Source: Thermoplasmata archaeon
GTDB taxonomy: Archaea; Thermoplasmatota; Penumbrarchaeia; Penumbrarchaeales; Penumbrarchaeaceae
Length of the DNA: 6,245 bases
Assembly: GCA_023145185.1 (NCBI GenBank)
Contig: JAGLEG010000310.1
Location: 1 to 6,245, forward strand
Direction: 5' to 3'
Each line of letters opens with the position of its first letter. The stretch's first letter is position 1. The notes under the pieces are model-generated. The model was not told the DNA's origin. It did not search any database and saw only the letters and a program-made list of their open reading frames with translations. Positions 5,601-6,245 of this stretch are shown here, in pieces. Both the position numbers and the translations under genes were made by a program.

Positions 5601-6245
5601 CTCCAGGTCCCCTTCGGGGTCCAGATAGGTATAGTCAAGGGTCAGGTTGGAGATCGTCGTTGGATACAGCGGATCTATCAGAACATCCCATGCGGCGGGG
5701 TCCATGTTGATCAGGTCCACGGTCGTATTCGTGCTGCTTATCAGATAAAAGATGGTGGTCCCGGTATGATTTCCCATGGTTGCCGTCAACGTGTAAGGGG
5801 ATGCGGATACATTTGAAAAGGCGAACCTCGTCCTCTCAAGGAGAAGGAGCCCATAGACCCATCCATCGCTTCCGGAGTTCCCTTCGAACACCTTGGTCCC
5901 TATCAGTTCATTGACCATCAGGCTGGCATTATCGGCAGGTAAGCCGTTCCAGTGGTTCACCAGCACATCCAGATACCAGTAGAATGCGATCGAGGAGTAT
6001 GAGTCGATAACTATCCTTGAATCATTGTAGGTCGGATTGTATAGCAGGATATTGCCTTTGGTGATATTGATGTCTTCAAGTGTTCCATTGAATGTACAGT
6101 TATTGAAGATGTATCCACTACTGCTGTAGAAGAACGCCGCGGTAAGGCCGCGGAAAACAGATTCCCTGAATTCAATAGTATCTGACCTTCCACTGCAGTA
6201 GAGGCCGATTGTCCCGTTGAGGTCCAGCCTCTCCAACCCAATATC
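2613..6245 (-). CDS. Giant membrane-anchored surface protein with beta-helix end, eight Ig/PKD-like domains and acidic cytoplasmic tail (N terminus missing)
   Basis: The frame is open through the right edge (last visible codons D-I-G, then a TTG-coded Leu), so the start lies outside; 1210 residues are visible, numbered from the edge. Residues 1 to about 75 look like the last coils of a parallel beta-helix (NosD-like 'I...F.....gi.f..sSg.iFnNCtFnG'). Residues about 86-180 resemble a carboxypeptidase-regulatory/CnaB-type domain (W.LdVlV...nGlPa.nAs..V, then GSDGWVYGLLL). Residues 186-945 are eight tandem Ig/PKD-like domains. Residues about 961-987 form one membrane helix, followed by KRKK (988-991). 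Residues about 992-1112 are a helical cytoplasmic module containing DFSNGKI and two Glu-rich helical hairpins. The final 97 residues contain 47 Asp/Glu and only two Arg. About 22 N-x-S/T sequons occur in the outer part, consistent with a glycosylated archaeal envelope protein. A role in adhesion, envelope architecture or outside-in sensing is inferred; no catalytic domain is visible. The gene converges on the transporter gene. Confidence 0.95.
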   Translation of the reverse strand, partial: DIGLERLDLNGTIGLYCSGRSDTIEFRESVFRGLTAAFFYSSSGYIFNNCTFNGTLEDINITKGNILLYNPTYNDSRIVIDSYSSIAFYWYLDVLVNHWNGLPADNASLMVNELIGTKVFEGNSGSDGWVYGLLLLERTRFAFSNVSASPYTLTATMGNHTGTTIFYLISSTNTTVDLINMDPAAWDVLIDPLYPTTISNLTLDYTYLDPEGDLEMETMLRWYVNGMHDPAYDNLTVINSTETSKLQTWFCEVIPFDGVSYGNSVKSIPVTIQNTAPIVFDVIINNTDPLSSDDLEIDYTYFDLDGDVETRSLYRWWVDDGSGWTYSGQDSDVLSSQHTNKGETWKCIVTPGDGSSYGSPVNSTNSVLILNTPPSLDDDLISITPSEPNSVMELGVQYVYYDVDSDPEGDTRFEWLVDPEGGENYTDSGISTRVLPSNATTKGERWFCRITPHDSTEYGVTYSSPGVLILNTAPMIQGNISIFPLNPNSLANLELDYEYYDPDGDGQTSSIYRWYVDNDGEGFVFSGITHQTVLSKYLAKGQLWYCEVTPFDGEDFGPAVASLTTTIDNSPPSGSDLWISPGNAIAGEALFTEYTFEDNDGDTEYDPAIRWYRNDELVSRWNDDLSIPLNVTEKGEVWYFTIVLTDGQYSSGLYTSENITVGNRIPTITSAHITPETPSTSDGLEAVHTFFDIDGDAEVSHDIQWYRNQGDGGVHFSGLDGMDLFDSLFTSLGDMWYFRIRAYDGDDHSLWYQSDTVLIVNNLPTVTNRTPIQQALSIHELESVDFSIMAEDDDGDVVSYRWYLGDELKGEDRNFSLATDHSWAGAYTVRVDISDGLQTTSITWTVWVNDINRPPTLEIGSPKVPNPEVIEGEIVEFIVLGSDPDPEDENTLFIRWFLDGLPVGTSDTKYLYQPDYHSSGNHLITVELHDGETNSSYTWDVTVKDKSEKTGLNEGIFGLSWDVIALVIEIFLLVGSLTLAGWGAVMLKRKKGNVQKYLNLIEKIKNSSSTLEEKDRRYLLLKRSIKSDFSNGKIPENHFLILEAELESVLGKSRAKEIKDLNIAEDLKKKVYEALEDGFLSDDEIEELESEISRNPHLSSIDKQILRDKMNEWREEDADEEDLEEEDLSPPDYEDEVSEGSSDVEDDYLDDEDDGFVSGGSSNIELDDFDESGDSSNLRDGSLEDDDDDDIFEIPMNSSPDDDLDEFEEI
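3411..5690 (-). repeat. Eight tandem Ig/PKD-like domains of 90-100 residues
   Basis: Numbered from the window edge, the domains are at residues 186-277, 278-374, 375-474, 475-572, 573-666, 667-764, 765-855 and 856-945. Domains 1-6 share the plan 'L...Y.Y.D.DGD.e....yRWyvd', a middle segment, 'l...kGe.WyC.vtP.DG..yG..v.s....i.NtaP'. The linker N-T-[AP]-P marks the ends of domains 1-3, with variants NSPP, NRIP and NNLP after domains 4-6. Domains 7 and 8 keep D.D.D and RW[YF]L but are closer to ordinary PKD domains (GAYTVRVDISDG, GNHLITVELHDG). At DNA level the copies are diverged; only short words such as TACCATCT on the plus strand (coding R-W-Y) recur. The duplication is therefore old. Confidence 0.88.

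Noticed and set aside
6234..6236. TTG as a start codon for the giant protein.
   Set aside because: The frame continues to the window edge without a stop, the following residues are mid-beta-helix, and a surface protein would need a signal peptide.

Overview
The window looks like a piece of an archaeal chromosome, most likely a member of the Thermoplasmatota (Thermoplasmata-related Euryarchaeota). This is inferred from protein architecture, not from a marker gene. Two of the three genes encode Sec-exported surface proteins held by one C-terminal membrane helix, with basic then acidic cytoplasmic tails, Asp-rich Ca2+-type repeats, PKD/Ig-like domain arrays and many N-glycosylation sequons. That style is common in this lineage. 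No rRNA, tRNA, CRISPR array, transposase or phage gene was seen.

Layout from left to right. Positions 1-107 are an intergenic edge without a supportable gene. Positions 108-1622 (minus strand) hold a complete 504-residue surface protein: signal peptide, TolB/WD40-like beta-propeller, thrombospondin type 3-like Ca2+ repeats, membrane anchor and short cytoplasmic tail. Positions 1623-1886 are a divergent spacer carrying the promoters and leaders of the two flanking genes. Positions 1887-2456 (plus strand) encode a 189-residue acetate/succinate transporter of the AceTr (GPR1/FUN34/YaaH, SatP) family; a good Shine-Dalgarno sequence and the family's usual length fix the start at 1887, not at the ATG codons upstream. 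Positions 2457-2612 are a convergent spacer dominated by two consecutive, sequence-related inverted repeats, the second ending exactly at the stop codon of the next gene. Positions 2613-6245 (minus strand) hold the last 1210 residues of a giant surface protein whose N terminus lies beyond the right edge. It shows the end of a parallel beta-helix, a carboxypeptidase-regulatory/CnaB-like segment, eight tandem Ig/PKD-like domains, one membrane helix, a helical cytoplasmic module and a strongly acidic tail.

The two surface proteins probably face the outside of the cell, in adhesion, envelope structure or ligand binding. The transporter brings in or exports small carboxylates such as acetate. All three genes are separated by promoter or terminator regions and no two form an operon, so a shared pathway cannot be claimed. 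The least explained part of the window is the palindrome pair at 2513-2612. The domain chemistry of the giant protein (single unpaired cysteines in four consecutive domains, large acidic cytoplasmic tail) and two apparent substitutions in the transporter's pore constriction also merit a second look.
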